DNA from: RI-92 sp037384645
GTDB lineage: Bacteria; Pseudomonadota; Gammaproteobacteria; UBA6429; Thiohalophilaceae
Length of the DNA: 21,843 nt
Direction of reading: 5' to 3'
NCBI GenBank assembly: GCA_037384645.1
Contig: JARRNT010000032.1
Coordinates: 1-21,843, forward strand
Shown: piece by piece, positions 1-6,854 of the stretch
How positions within the stretch are numbered: position 1 is the first letter of the stretch
How the letters are laid out: every line of letters begins with the position of its first letter
Notes under the pieces: model-generated
Told to the model about the DNA's origin: nothing
Databases searched by the model: none
Seen by the model: the letters and a program-made list of their open reading frames with translations, nothing else
Program-made: the position numbers and the translations under genes

Positions 1-105
1 TTTGGCTGTACTCAGGGGCGCTGTGATATTCGGCCTCCTTGCCTCATATCACAGGCTCGGCATCCGTGCCTCGCCCCTTCGGGCGCTCCCTTGCGTTCAG
101 CCAAA
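1..105. repeat. Multi-hairpin intergenic element (cloverleaf-like)
   Basis: The ends TTTGGCTG (1-8) and CAGCCAAA (98-105) are perfect inverted repeats. Between them lie three more hairpins: CTGTGATAT/ATATCACAG (21-29 with 46-54), GGCA/TGCC (59-70) and CGCCC/GGGCG (72-85). Together they can fold as an outer stem closing three arms. No credible protein is encoded here. It resembles a dispersed, structured intergenic repeat, but only one copy is visible, so repetition elsewhere in the genome is inferred. The element may extend left of the window. Confidence 0.5.
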
Positions 106-317
106 ATCCACTCACAGCAATCGCAATGGGGGTAAACCCCAATTAACAAGGACAGAGACAAATCAATTTATATTGGTAGTTTATTCATTCTGAATGGTTT
201 TCATCCCCATGCTGGCGCAACAGGCTCGCGTTGAAACAGCGCAGGTTGCGCCCGCAGGGTGGCGGCAAGGAGAAGGTGAGACCGGAGGTCGAGAGACTGG
301 CCTGGGCCACGCCGCCA

Positions 318-353
318 GTCTGCATACAGGACAGGGACGTCCTGTATGCAGAC
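318..353. repeat. Perfect 15-bp inverted repeat
   Basis: GTCTGCATACAGGAC (318-332) and its exact reverse complement (339-353) flank a six-base loop. It sits in the 522-base gene-free stretch downstream of yqeY. There is no T-run after it on either strand, so it is not a classic intrinsic terminator for yqeY. It is most likely part of the same repeat-rich intergenic block as the hairpins at 411-460. Confidence 0.6.
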
Positions 354-410
354 CGCCCGAGCAGTTTCATAAGCGAGACTGTGGTTTGCGACAGGGGGCA
401 GTTTTCTTTG

Positions 411-460
411 GTCACTTTCTTTGTCTGTACAAAGAAAGTGACTCGCTCTCAGCGAGAGCG
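411..460. repeat. Twin-hairpin intergenic repeat
   Basis: The first hairpin pairs GTCACTTTCTTTGT (411-424) perfectly with 429-442 over a CTGT loop. The second pairs CGCTCTC (444-450) with GAGAGCG (454-460). The segment then runs into an A/T-rich tail. From memory, AAAGAAAGTgAC-type hairpins of this style recur between genes in many proteobacteria. The second hairpin and its tail have a degenerate partner at 9991-10015. On the minus strand the pair lies downstream of yqeY and could stop transcription, although the T-run is poor. Confidence 0.55.
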
Positions 461-522
461 AAATCCTTCCTTTTAATCAAAACTAAATTGAAAAATCTAA
501 AAAGAAGGGAGGCGGGAAAAAA

Positions 523-975
523 TCAGGACAACTTGGATTTCACAAGCTTACTCACCAACCCCATGTCCGCCTTCCCGGCCACCTGTGGCTTGATGATACC
601 CATGAGCTTACCCATGTCCTTCATGCTGTTGGCCCCGGTGTCGGCAATGGCCTTGTCGATCACGGCTGTGATCTCGGCTTCGGACATCTGTTCGGGGAGG
701 TAGGTCTGGATCAGCTCGAGCTCGATCTGCTCTTTGGCGGCGAGGTCGTCGCGGCCGGCCTGGGTGTACTGGCTGATGGAGTCCTTGCGCTGCTTGACCA
801 TCTTTTCGAGCACGCTGATGATGGCAGCATCGTCCATGTCGATGCGCTCATCGACTTCTTTTTGCTTGATCGCCGCGGTAATCAGCCGCAGGGTGCCCAG
901 ACGGTCCTTGTCCTTGCTGCGCATGGCCGCTTTTACATCGTCCTGAATACGGACTTTCAGGGTCGAATCAGCCAT
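523..975 (-). CDS. yqeY: GatB/YqeY domain protein
   Basis: This 150-residue protein matches the small, all-helical YqeY family, whose fold resembles the C-terminal tail domain of the amidotransferase subunit GatB. The family is thought to bind tRNA or assist aminoacylation, but its function is not settled. Family landmarks visible are the N-terminal KAAMRSKDKDRLGTLRLI stretch, a central KQRKDSI helix, EQIELELIQTYLPEQMSE, and a C-terminal segment with MGKLMG and KPQVAGKADM followed by VSKLVKSKLS. The start lies 17 bases after the rpsU stop, so the two genes are probably one transcript. That linkage is common in Gammaproteobacteria. No strong Shine-Dalgarno is visible before the ATG. Confidence 0.93.
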   Translation of the reverse strand: MADSTLKVRIQDDVKAAMRSKDKDRLGTLRLITAAIKQKEVDERIDMDDAAIISVLEKMVKQRKDSISQYTQAGRDDLAAKEQIELELIQTYLPEQMSEAEITAVIDKAIADTGANSMKDMGKLMGIIKPQVAGKADMGLVSKLVKSKLS

Positions 976-992
976 GGCCAGGGCGCGGGAAA

Positions 993-1208
993 TTAGTAGA
1001 GACGGGGGCGACGAGAACGATCGCGAGATGACTTCTTCTGGTGGCGTTTGACCGCGGCGGCCAGTTTACGCTTACGCACGGCGGTCGGTTTCTCGTAGAA
1101 TTCACGACGACGGACTTCGGAGAGGACACCGGCCTTTTCGCAGGAGCGCTTGAAGCGGCGCAGTGCGATGTCAAACGGCTCGTTTTCTCTGACTTTCACA
1201 GAAGGCAT
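993..1208 (-). CDS. rpsU: 30S ribosomal protein bS21
   Basis: This is a 71-residue, very basic protein that begins MPSVKVRENEPFD and contains RRFKRSCEKAGVLSEVRRRE and the family end RRPRLY. It matches bS21 of enteric bacteria almost throughout. bS21 is part of the small-subunit platform near the anti-Shine-Dalgarno and helps initiation. The ATG at 1208 is preferred over an in-frame GTG at 1220, because the protein then starts exactly as bS21 does; an AGGAAG lies 11 bases upstream of the ATG. It is divergent from tsaD, the arrangement known from E. coli, and is followed closely by yqeY. Confidence 0.97.
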   Translation of the reverse strand: MPSVKVRENEPFDIALRRFKRSCEKAGVLSEVRRREFYEKPTAVRKRKLAAAVKRHQKKSSRDRSRRPRLY

Positions 1209-1251
1209 AGATTTGATCACTTCCTAATAAAATTTGGTTCAAGGGCGCGCA

Positions 1252-1280
1252 ATTCTACTGATCTGCGCCGGCTTTTGCAA
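1252..1280 (-). promoter_or_regulatory. Sigma70-type promoter for rpsU-yqeY
   Basis: On the minus strand a TTGCAA (1275-1280) and a TAGAAT (1252-1257) are separated by exactly 17 bases. This predicts transcription starting near 1245 and a leader of about 37 bases before the rpsU ATG. Spacing and hexamers are close to consensus. The start site itself is inferred. Confidence 0.65.
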
Positions 1281-1310
1281 AGACAAGCGAACAGAATATC
1301 GGAGATTTTC

Positions 1311-2330
1311 ATGCGAGTTTTAGGGATCGAGACCTCCTGCGACGAGACCGCGGTAGCGCTGTACGACAGTGAGCGGGGCCTGCTGGGGCACCAGGTTTAC
1401 AGCCAGATTGCCCTGCATGCCGAGTATGGCGGGGTGGTGCCGGAACTGGCCTCCCGTGACCATATTCGCAAGACGTTGCCACTGATCCAGCAGGTGCTGG
1501 CAGAAAGTAAGTACACACTTACTGACGTGGATGGCATTGCTTATACGGCCGGCCCGGGGCTGATGGGGGCCCTGCTGGTGGGGGTCGCCATTGGTCGCAG
1601 CCTGGCCTTCGCCCTGGACAAGCCCGCGGTGGCGGTGCACCACATGGAGGGCCACCTGCTGGCACCGATGCTGGAGCCCAGTCCGCCGCAATTCCCTTTC
1701 GTGGCCTTGCTGGTGTCCGGGGGCCATACCCAGCTGGTACGGGTCGACGGGATTGGCCGTTACCAGTTGCTGGGCGAGTCCCTGGACGATGCCGCCGGCG
1801 AGGCCTTCGACAAGACCGCCAAGCTGCTGGGCCTGTCTTATCCCGGCGGCCCGGCCCTGGCCAAACTCGCGCAGCAGGGCAATCCGGCGCGGTTTCAATT
1901 TCCCCGGCCCATGACCGACCGCCCGGGCCTGGACTTCAGTTTCAGCGGACTCAAGACCTTTGCGCTTAACACCGTGCAACGGGAAGGTGATGACGAACAG
2001 ACCCGGGCCGACATTGCCCTGGCCTTTGAAACCGCCGTGGTAGAGACCCTGTATATTAAGTGCCGTCGCGCCCTGGAACAAACCGGGCTGCGTACTTTAA
2101 TCATGGCCGGTGGGGTGAGCGCTAACCGCCGCCTGCGGGCGCGGCTGGACGAGTTGGCCAAGCAGCGTGGCTACCTGGTCTATTACCCGCGCCCGGACTT
2201 TTGTACCGACAACGCCGCCATGATTGCCTTCACCGGCTGTCAGCGTTTACTTGCCGGGCAACACGAAGACCTCGGTTTCCGCGCACGGGCACGCTGGTCG
2301 ATGGAGGAATTGCCGGTGGTCAGCCTCTAG
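1311..2330 (+). CDS. tsaD: tRNA N6-adenosine threonylcarbamoyltransferase TsaD
   Basis: TsaD transfers the threonylcarbamoyl group from threonylcarbamoyl-AMP to A37 of ANN-decoding tRNAs, working with TsaB and TsaE. The 339-residue protein has the usual length (337 in E. coli). It starts MRVLGIETSCDETAVALYD, carries the metal-binding HMEGH at residues 111-115, and has the nucleotide-binding SGGHTQL and the late MAGGVSANRRLR and PRPDFCTDNAAMIA segments. The frame is open from 1041, but the ATG at 1311 is the start: GGAG lies six bases upstream and the protein then begins as the family does. The gene ends in TAG. It is divergent from rpsU and followed after 17 bases by a thiol-disulfide membrane protein gene. 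Confidence 0.97.
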   Translation: MRVLGIETSCDETAVALYDSERGLLGHQVYSQIALHAEYGGVVPELASRDHIRKTLPLIQQVLAESKYTLTDVDGIAYTAGPGLMGALLVGVAIGRSLAFALDKPAVAVHHMEGHLLAPMLEPSPPQFPFVALLVSGGHTQLVRVDGIGRYQLLGESLDDAAGEAFDKTAKLLGLSYPGGPALAKLAQQGNPARFQFPRPMTDRPGLDFSFSGLKTFALNTVQREGDDEQTRADIALAFETAVVETLYIKCRRALEQTGLRTLIMAGGVSANRRLRARLDELAKQRGYLVYYPRPDFCTDNAAMIAFTGCQRLLAGQHEDLGFRARARWSMEELPVVSL

Positions 2331-2347
2331 GCGCAAGGAAGGCAGGC

Positions 2348-3631
2348 ATGCGCAAACTGCTGGTATTAGGGTTATTGTTGATTGCGGGTGTGGCGCAGGC
2401 CGCGACCACGGCGCTGGGCGAGCAGACCTGGTTTCAGCGCGACAGCGCCGGCAAGCCGATCATCTCCTTCTATTTCTACTGGTCCAACCAGTGTCCGCAT
2501 TGTGCCGCGGCATTGCCCGTGGTGCACGACCTGGCAGTGTTGCACCCGGACCTGTCCCTGCATAGCTATCAGCTGGTGGGGCAACCGGATAACGTGGCGC
2601 GTTACCAGGTCATGGCCAGTGCCCTGGGCGAGGAGGCGCGCTCGGTGCCGGCGTTTTTCCTGTGCAATACCATGCTGACCGGGTTTGATCCGCAGGTCAC
2701 ACCGCGGCAGCTGGAATCCCTGTTCGATCGCTGCAAGCAGCATATAACGACACATACCAGTCTGGCGGGATTCAACGGTATGCAGCCATCGCCCATTGTG
2801 ATGCATCTGCCGTATTTCGGTGCGATCGAGGCCGGGGTCAGCAGCCTGCCGCTGATCACGGTCCTGATTGCCGGCGTCGATGCCTTCAATCCCTGCGCCT
2901 TTTTTGTCCTGTTATTTTTACTCAGCCTGATGTTGCACAGTGGCGGACGCCGGCGCATGTTGCTGGTCGGTGGGATCTTTGTGTTTGCCTCCGGGCTGTT
3001 GTATTTCCTGTTCATGAGCGCCTGGCTTAACCTGTTTCGCGCGATTGGTCACCTTGATGCCATTACCCTCGCTGCCGGGCTGGTGGCCCTGCTGGTGGGT
3101 ATGATCAATATCAAGGATTACTTCTGGTTCAGACGCGGCCTGTCACTGACGATCAGCGAACAGGCCAAACCCAGATTGTTTCAGCGCATGCGCAGGCTGT
3201 TACAGGCGCGCTCTTTACCGACAATGCTGTTGGCGGCCAGTGGCCTGGCCCTGTTTGCCAACCTCTACGAGTTTCTGTGCACCGCCGGTTTCCCCATGGT
3301 GTACACCCGGATTCTGACTCTCAGTCATTTGTCAGATGTGGAGTACTACGCTTACCTGCTGCTGTACAACCTGGTCTATGTGATCCCGTTGTTTCTGATC
3401 GTGATCGTGTTTGTGATCAGCATGGGTGTGCGCAAATTACAGCAAGGGGAAGGTCGTGTACTCAAATTGCTGTCGGGCACAATGATGTTGGGCCTGGGGC
3501 TGGTGTTATTGCTGGTGCCGGATTTGTTACAAAATGTGTTTGCGACCTTGTTACTGTTACTGCTTGCCATCGTAGTGACTTTTACGCTCAATACTGCCTA
3601 CAACATGTTTCAGAAACGAAAACTATCCTGA
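2348..3631 (+). CDS. Membrane thiol-disulfide protein: thioredoxin fold plus DsbD/CcdA-like domain
   Basis: A 427-residue protein. Residues 1-18 form a signal peptide (MRKLLVLGLLLIAGVAQA). Residues about 20-130 look like a periplasmic thioredoxin/glutaredoxin-like domain with a CPHC motif (49-52) and a cis-Pro-like VP (100-101). From about 165 there are several membrane helices with two isolated cysteines, C183 in FNPCAFF and C311 in FLCTAGFP. These are the type of membrane cysteine pair that DsbD and CcdA use to carry electrons across the membrane. A role in passing reductant to periplasmic disulfides is therefore likely; the substrate is unknown. AAGGAAGG lies just before the ATG, and the 17-base gap suggests co-transcription with tsaD. 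Unlike DsbD, the thioredoxin-like domain is N-terminal. Confidence 0.82.
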   Translation: MRKLLVLGLLLIAGVAQAATTALGEQTWFQRDSAGKPIISFYFYWSNQCPHCAAALPVVHDLAVLHPDLSLHSYQLVGQPDNVARYQVMASALGEEARSVPAFFLCNTMLTGFDPQVTPRQLESLFDRCKQHITTHTSLAGFNGMQPSPIVMHLPYFGAIEAGVSSLPLITVLIAGVDAFNPCAFFVLLFLLSLMLHSGGRRRMLLVGGIFVFASGLLYFLFMSAWLNLFRAIGHLDAITLAAGLVALLVGMINIKDYFWFRRGLSLTISEQAKPRLFQRMRRLLQARSLPTMLLAASGLALFANLYEFLCTAGFPMVYTRILTLSHLSDVEYYAYLLLYNLVYVIPLFLIVIVFVISMGVRKLQQGEGRVLKLLSGTMMLGLGLVLLLVPDLLQNVFATLLLLLLAIVVTFTLNTAYNMFQKRKLS

Positions 3632-3676
3632 AAAAATGGACGGCCGAGGCCACCCGTGGGTAGCGAGGAGGTCCCC

Positions 3677-4324
3677 TTAATTGCGAAGACGTTCGAGCCT
3701 GATCACGGCGACCGGGCCGCGCCAGTCCAGTTACTTGGGATTCAGGTCACTGCCGCCATGGATGCCGTTATGGATACTGATAAAGCCTTCACCGTGATCG
3801 GTCCGCAGGTTACCGGAGTCGGACGGGCACGGTGGTCCGGGGATGTAGCTACAACTCTCGTTATTCAGTTCGGAACCGGCGTCATAGGCGTAGGCAAACT
3901 AATGCGCACTGCGTTTGGGCAGGGCCACGTCCTTCAGCCCGGCAAATCCGTCGTTGGTCGTGGCGAGCATCGCGGCCAGACTGATGTGCGCCTTGTTGGG
4001 TGCACTGAAGGTGAAGCTGGCCATGTGTCCAAAGGGGATCACGTCGGTGGCGGCGAGAGTGCTGATGACACCATCGGTCCCGCTGACTTCAGCGTTCAGA
4101 TTGCTGTTATTTCCGGTCTCGGCCAGGCTGACCAGGCCGGGACTGGCTGTCGTCCCGACAGTGAACAGGCTGAAGCCCGGGCGATGCACTACGATCAGTG
4201 GCGGTGTCAGGACCTGCCCGGCGGTGGCATTGCGGATGGTGATGCGATAGTCAGCCCAGTCACCGGCGTAAGCGCTGGCCGTAAAGACCAGGCACAGGCT
4301 TAATAAAACAGTGCGGGTAAACAT
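3677..4324 (-). pseudogene. Spondin N-domain protein, interrupted by two in-frame stops
   Basis: The 5' part encodes 141 residues: a signal peptide (MFTRTVLLSLCLVFTASAYA) and a secreted domain containing YRITIRNAT, FGHMASF and ATTNDGFAGL, as in bacterial spondin-N proteins. A TAG at 3899-3901 then ends the frame. The same frame continues with family-like sequence (AYDAGSE, PGPPC, GEGFISIHNGIHG), meets a TAA at 3731-3733, goes on with LDWRGPVAVI and stops at 3677. The full length of about 215 codons fits the family. Frame is kept throughout, so two nonsense substitutions are the simplest reading. The start has GGAG seven bases upstream and still looks intact. A shortened secreted protein of 141 residues may still be made. 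The gene follows the histidine kinase on the same strand, after 96 bases. Confidence 0.75.
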
Positions 4325-4389
4325 GTGACGTCTCCATTCCTTGTTGGTAGTAACGGAGACTTGAGCATGGGTGCTGGTGATGACGCCAG

Positions 4390-4417
4390 CATCACGAAAA
4401 CTACACGTTTTATCACG
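4390..4417 (-). promoter_or_regulatory. Tandem CGTGATA-type operator before the spondin gene
   Basis: On the minus strand three copies, CGTGATA, CGTGTAG and CGTGATG, start at 4417, 4407 and 4396, that is 10 and 11 bases apart. They lie between the kinase stop and the spondin start. Two copies of the same heptamer occur 11 bases apart upstream of the response regulator gene. OmpR/PhoB-type regulators usually bind direct repeats at this pitch. Binding by the neighbouring regulator is inferred. Confidence 0.45.
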
Positions 4418-4420
4418 AAT

Positions 4421-5911
4421 TCATGCATGTTGTTGCGTCAGATCGGCACTGGGCAGGCGAAATGAAAACGTCGTGCCGCTGTCCGGGCGTGAAGCCACAT
4501 CGATCGAACTGTTGTGCAGCTGGATGATGCGTTTGGCAATGGCGAGGCCGAGACCGGTGCCGTCTTCATCGCGATGTTTGTCGACGCGATAGAAACGTTC
4601 GAAGATGTGTGGCAGATCGCTTTCGGGAATGCCCTGGCCGGTATCACTGATGCTGGTCGCGACACCGTTATTGCCGTGCACCAGGCTGATTCCGATCTGG
4701 CCGCCGGCCGGCGTGTACTTGATGGCGTTTTCGATCAGGTTTTCCAGCACGCGCTGGATCAGGCCGATATCGGCGGAGACAAAAGCCGGTTGCGCCGGGA
4801 TATGGGTGGTGAGTACCAGGTTTTTCTCCTGTGCGTGCAGCTGGAATTTCTGGCTGACGTCCTGGATCAATTCGCTCATGGAGAATGGTTCGAAGTGCAG
4901 GCGGGCGTCCTGATTTTCCAGGGTCGAGAGCTCGAATAATTCAGAGATGAGTTTGCGCAGGCGTTCGCTGTGCTGGTAGGCAATATTGATGTAACGCTGC
5001 TTTTCTTCCTCGCTCAGCTGTTCAGCTTTTAAGGCCAGGGTTTCCAGATAACCCTGCAAGGAGGCCAACGGGGTACGCAGGTCATGGGAGACGTTGGCCA
5101 CCAGTTCACGCCGCGAGGTATCGCTGTGTTGCAATTGCTTCACCTGCTGGATAATGCGTTCCGACATTTCACGGAAGGTCACACCCAGTTGATCGATCTC
5201 GTCACCGGGGCGACCGTCAAAACGTGCCGGCAGGTGAATACTCTGCTGAAAATCACTTTGCTTGAACTGTTCCATGCCCAGTGCCAGGGTTTGTACCCGC
5301 CGAGTGAGGTGGCGGAACAGGACAAAACCGGCGAGACCGGCGATCAACAGGCTCACGACGATGGCGCCGATCCACAGGCGTAGCATATAGCTCGATTGCA
5401 GCATGTCCACGACCGAATCATAGGCCTGGCCGCCGAGCACGACGTAAAGATAGCCCTGCAGGTTACCGTTGCTATCGCGAATGGCGGCAGCGGAAAAAAC
5501 CTTGTCCCGTTTCGCATCGCGCGGGTCATTGCCCAGGATTGGTAAATGGCGATTACCGGTAAGAAAACTTTTTACCGGTGCCAGGTTGATCCGGTCACGC
5601 TTGATGGCTCCGGCTGGTGCGGAGTAAGCCAGTAGCTTGCCCGTGTTATCCACCAGGTAGACTTCGATCAGGGGATTGACGACCATCAGCCCCATGAACA
5701 CCGATTGCAGGGCCTGGCGATTGACCTTGTGATTGGACAGCAGGTTTTTCTCTTTAACGATATTCTGTGCCAGCGTCAGGTTGAGTTTCTGATTGAGCTC
5801 CTGCAGAAACATCGGTGTACTCCACACCGCAAAGCCGATAAAGGCCAGCGATAACATCAGCAGCAAACCAAACAGGATGACGATCAGCTTGTTGGATAAA
5901 TGCCGGAACAT
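4421..5911 (-). CDS. Sensor histidine kinase (HAMP, HisKA, HATPase)
   Basis: A 496-residue inner-membrane kinase. It has a first membrane helix at about 8-30, an extracytoplasmic sensing region at about 31-176, and a second helix at about 178-200. A HAMP region (200-252) follows, then a dimerisation domain with the phosphorylated His276 in VSHDLRTPL, and an ATPase domain with N-box ENLIENAIKY, G1 DTGQGIP (423-429), an F-box, and G2 GTGLGLA (451-457). All residues needed for autophosphorylation are present. The ligand cannot be read from sequence. The ATG lies four bases after the stop of the response regulator and has no clear Shine-Dalgarno, so translation is probably coupled. The frame stays open further upstream, but that part is a shadow of the regulator gene. 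Confidence 0.93.
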   Translation of the reverse strand: MFRHLSNKLIVILFGLLLMLSLAFIGFAVWSTPMFLQELNQKLNLTLAQNIVKEKNLLSNHKVNRQALQSVFMGLMVVNPLIEVYLVDNTGKLLAYSAPAGAIKRDRINLAPVKSFLTGNRHLPILGNDPRDAKRDKVFSAAAIRDSNGNLQGYLYVVLGGQAYDSVVDMLQSSYMLRLWIGAIVVSLLIAGLAGFVLFRHLTRRVQTLALGMEQFKQSDFQQSIHLPARFDGRPGDEIDQLGVTFREMSERIIQQVKQLQHSDTSRRELVANVSHDLRTPLASLQGYLETLALKAEQLSEEEKQRYINIAYQHSERLRKLISELFELSTLENQDARLHFEPFSMSELIQDVSQKFQLHAQEKNLVLTTHIPAQPAFVSADIGLIQRVLENLIENAIKYTPAGGQIGISLVHGNNGVATSISDTGQGIPESDLPHIFERFYRVDKHRDEDGTGLGLAIAKRIIQLHNSSIDVASRPDSGTTFSFRLPSADLTQQHA

Positions 5912-5915
5912 GTGT

Positions 5916-6629
5916 TTATGCGCCCAGCTCGTCGTTGAACTTATAGCCGACGCCCCACACGGTGAGGATGTAACGTGGATGGGTGGGGTCTTTTTCGATC
6001 TTGCCGCGCAGACGGTTGATATGGGAATTGACCGTGTGCTCGTAACCTTCATGCCCGTAACCCCAGACCGAGTCCAGCAGTTGCATGCGCGAATACACGC
6101 GTCCCGGGTGATTGACGAATTGCAGCAACAGGTCGAATTCCTTGGCCGTGAGATCGACCTGTTTGTTCGCCAGGGTGACTCGGCGTTTGTCGATATCCAG
6201 CACCAGCTCGCCTGCTTCGCAGCGAGTCGCGGCTTGTTCCCCCGGTTCCTGCAGCGCTTCACCGCGGCGGAATTGCGCTTTCACCCGCGCCACCAGCTCG
6301 CGTATGCTGAACGGCTTGCTGACATAGTCATCGGCGCCGACTTCCAGGCCCAGCACGCGATCCAGCTCCGAGGTCTTGGAGGTCAGCATCAGGATAGGGG
6401 TGTAATGGGCGTGGCGACGGATGCGTCGACAGATCTCCAGACCATCTATACCGGGCAACATCAGGTCGAGGATAATCAGATCGTATTGCTGTTGTTCGGC
6501 CTTGCGCAAACCACTCAGGCCGTCGCCCGCCAGTTCTACCTGGCAATCGAGATCGGTGAGGTGGAGCTGGATCAGGTTGGCAATATCGCTGTGATCTTCA
6601 ATGACCAGTACGTGTTTGTTCGGCATCAT
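5916..6629 (-). CDS. OmpR-family response regulator
   Basis: A 237-residue protein with an N-terminal receiver domain: acidic pair E11-D12, phospho-acceptor D55 in LILDLMLPG, T83 and K105. A C-terminal winged-helix DNA-binding domain follows, with LTAKEFDLLLQF, VNSHINRLRGKIE and the family end VWGVGYKF. It is the partner of the kinase encoded four bases downstream. Two ATG codons stand side by side; the one at 6626 has better spacing from GGGGA than the one at 6629, so the protein may lack the first Met. Its own upstream region holds two CGTGATA heptamers, which suggests autoregulation. Confidence 0.94.
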   Translation of the reverse strand: MMPNKHVLVIEDHSDIANLIQLHLTDLDCQVELAGDGLSGLRKAEQQQYDLIILDLMLPGIDGLEICRRIRRHAHYTPILMLTSKTSELDRVLGLEVGADDYVSKPFSIRELVARVKAQFRRGEALQEPGEQAATRCEAGELVLDIDKRRVTLANKQVDLTAKEFDLLLQFVNHPGRVYSRMQLLDSVWGYGHEGYEHTVNSHINRLRGKIEKDPTHPRYILTVWGVGYKFNDELGA

Positions 6630-6651
6630 GTCCCCAAGTGTAAATAATAAT

Positions 6652-6669
6652 TATCACGTAGATATCACG
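6652..6669 (-). promoter_or_regulatory. Tandem CGTGATA operator before the response regulator
   Basis: Two exact CGTGATA heptamers on the minus strand start at 6669 and 6658, 11 bases apart, about 25-40 bases before the start codons. GATAAT within the second copy could serve as a -10 element. A related triple repeat lies before the spondin gene. The pitch fits an OmpR/PhoB-type dimer. Function is inferred. Confidence 0.45.
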
Positions 6670-6795
6670 CCGCCAGGCTCCTGATAGTATAGCCAAGCCA
6701 GGGCAGGGTTTGCGTCGAGCCTGTGGGAAGCGGTCTATCGCGTTAATCTGGGTTTGGGCATGAGGCTGGTCAGGACCGAAGACCGGACACTCCTG

Positions 6796-6814
6796 TTGCA
6801 CGAAACCCGTGCAA
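6796..6814. terminator. Stem-loop downstream of porA, possible terminator
   Basis: TTGCACG (6796-6802) pairs perfectly with CGTGCAA (6808-6814) around a five-base loop, about 40 bases beyond the porA stop. There is no T-run on the minus strand, so it is not a typical intrinsic terminator. It could instead act as an mRNA 3'-end stabiliser. The 225 bases between porA and the regulator gene hold no credible gene. Confidence 0.3.
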
Positions 6815-6854
6815 AACACAGGGGTAAAGTCAGGGGAAACGCGCTGATATGTCC

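Larger units (their letters stand above)
106..522. other. Gene-free repeat-rich stretch downstream of yqeY
   Basis: No reading frame here has a recognisable product. The plus-strand frames that cross it run through perfect inverted repeats, which is typical of spurious ORFs over intergenic repeats. Besides the larger hairpins listed separately, a small TGGGG/CCCCA stem-loop lies near 125-138. In many gammaproteobacteria dnaG and rpoD follow rpsU and yqeY; neither is visible before the window edge. Confidence 0.5.

Noticed and set aside
194..703. A 169-codon plus-strand ORF crossing the left-edge repeats
   Set aside because: Its first half runs through perfect inverted repeats and its second half is antisense to yqeY.
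1320..2081. A 253-codon minus-strand ORF within tsaD
   Set aside because: It is a frame shadow of tsaD and has no recognisable domain.
3656..4303. A 215-codon plus-strand ORF covering the spondin gene
   Set aside because: It is antisense to a gene with a signal peptide, a Shine-Dalgarno and recognisable family motifs. Its own product is compositionally odd and matches nothing I know.
3677..4324. Readthrough or reassignment of TAG as a coding codon
   Set aside because: tsaD and folK end in TAG at the normal family length, so TAG acts as a stop here; the spondin gene also contains a TAA. Point-mutation decay is simpler.
5912..6262. N-terminal extension of the histidine kinase into the regulator gene
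   Set aside because: This frame overlaps the regulator coding sequence and yields an arginine-rich stretch with no kinase feature; the ATG at 5911 gives a normal membrane helix.
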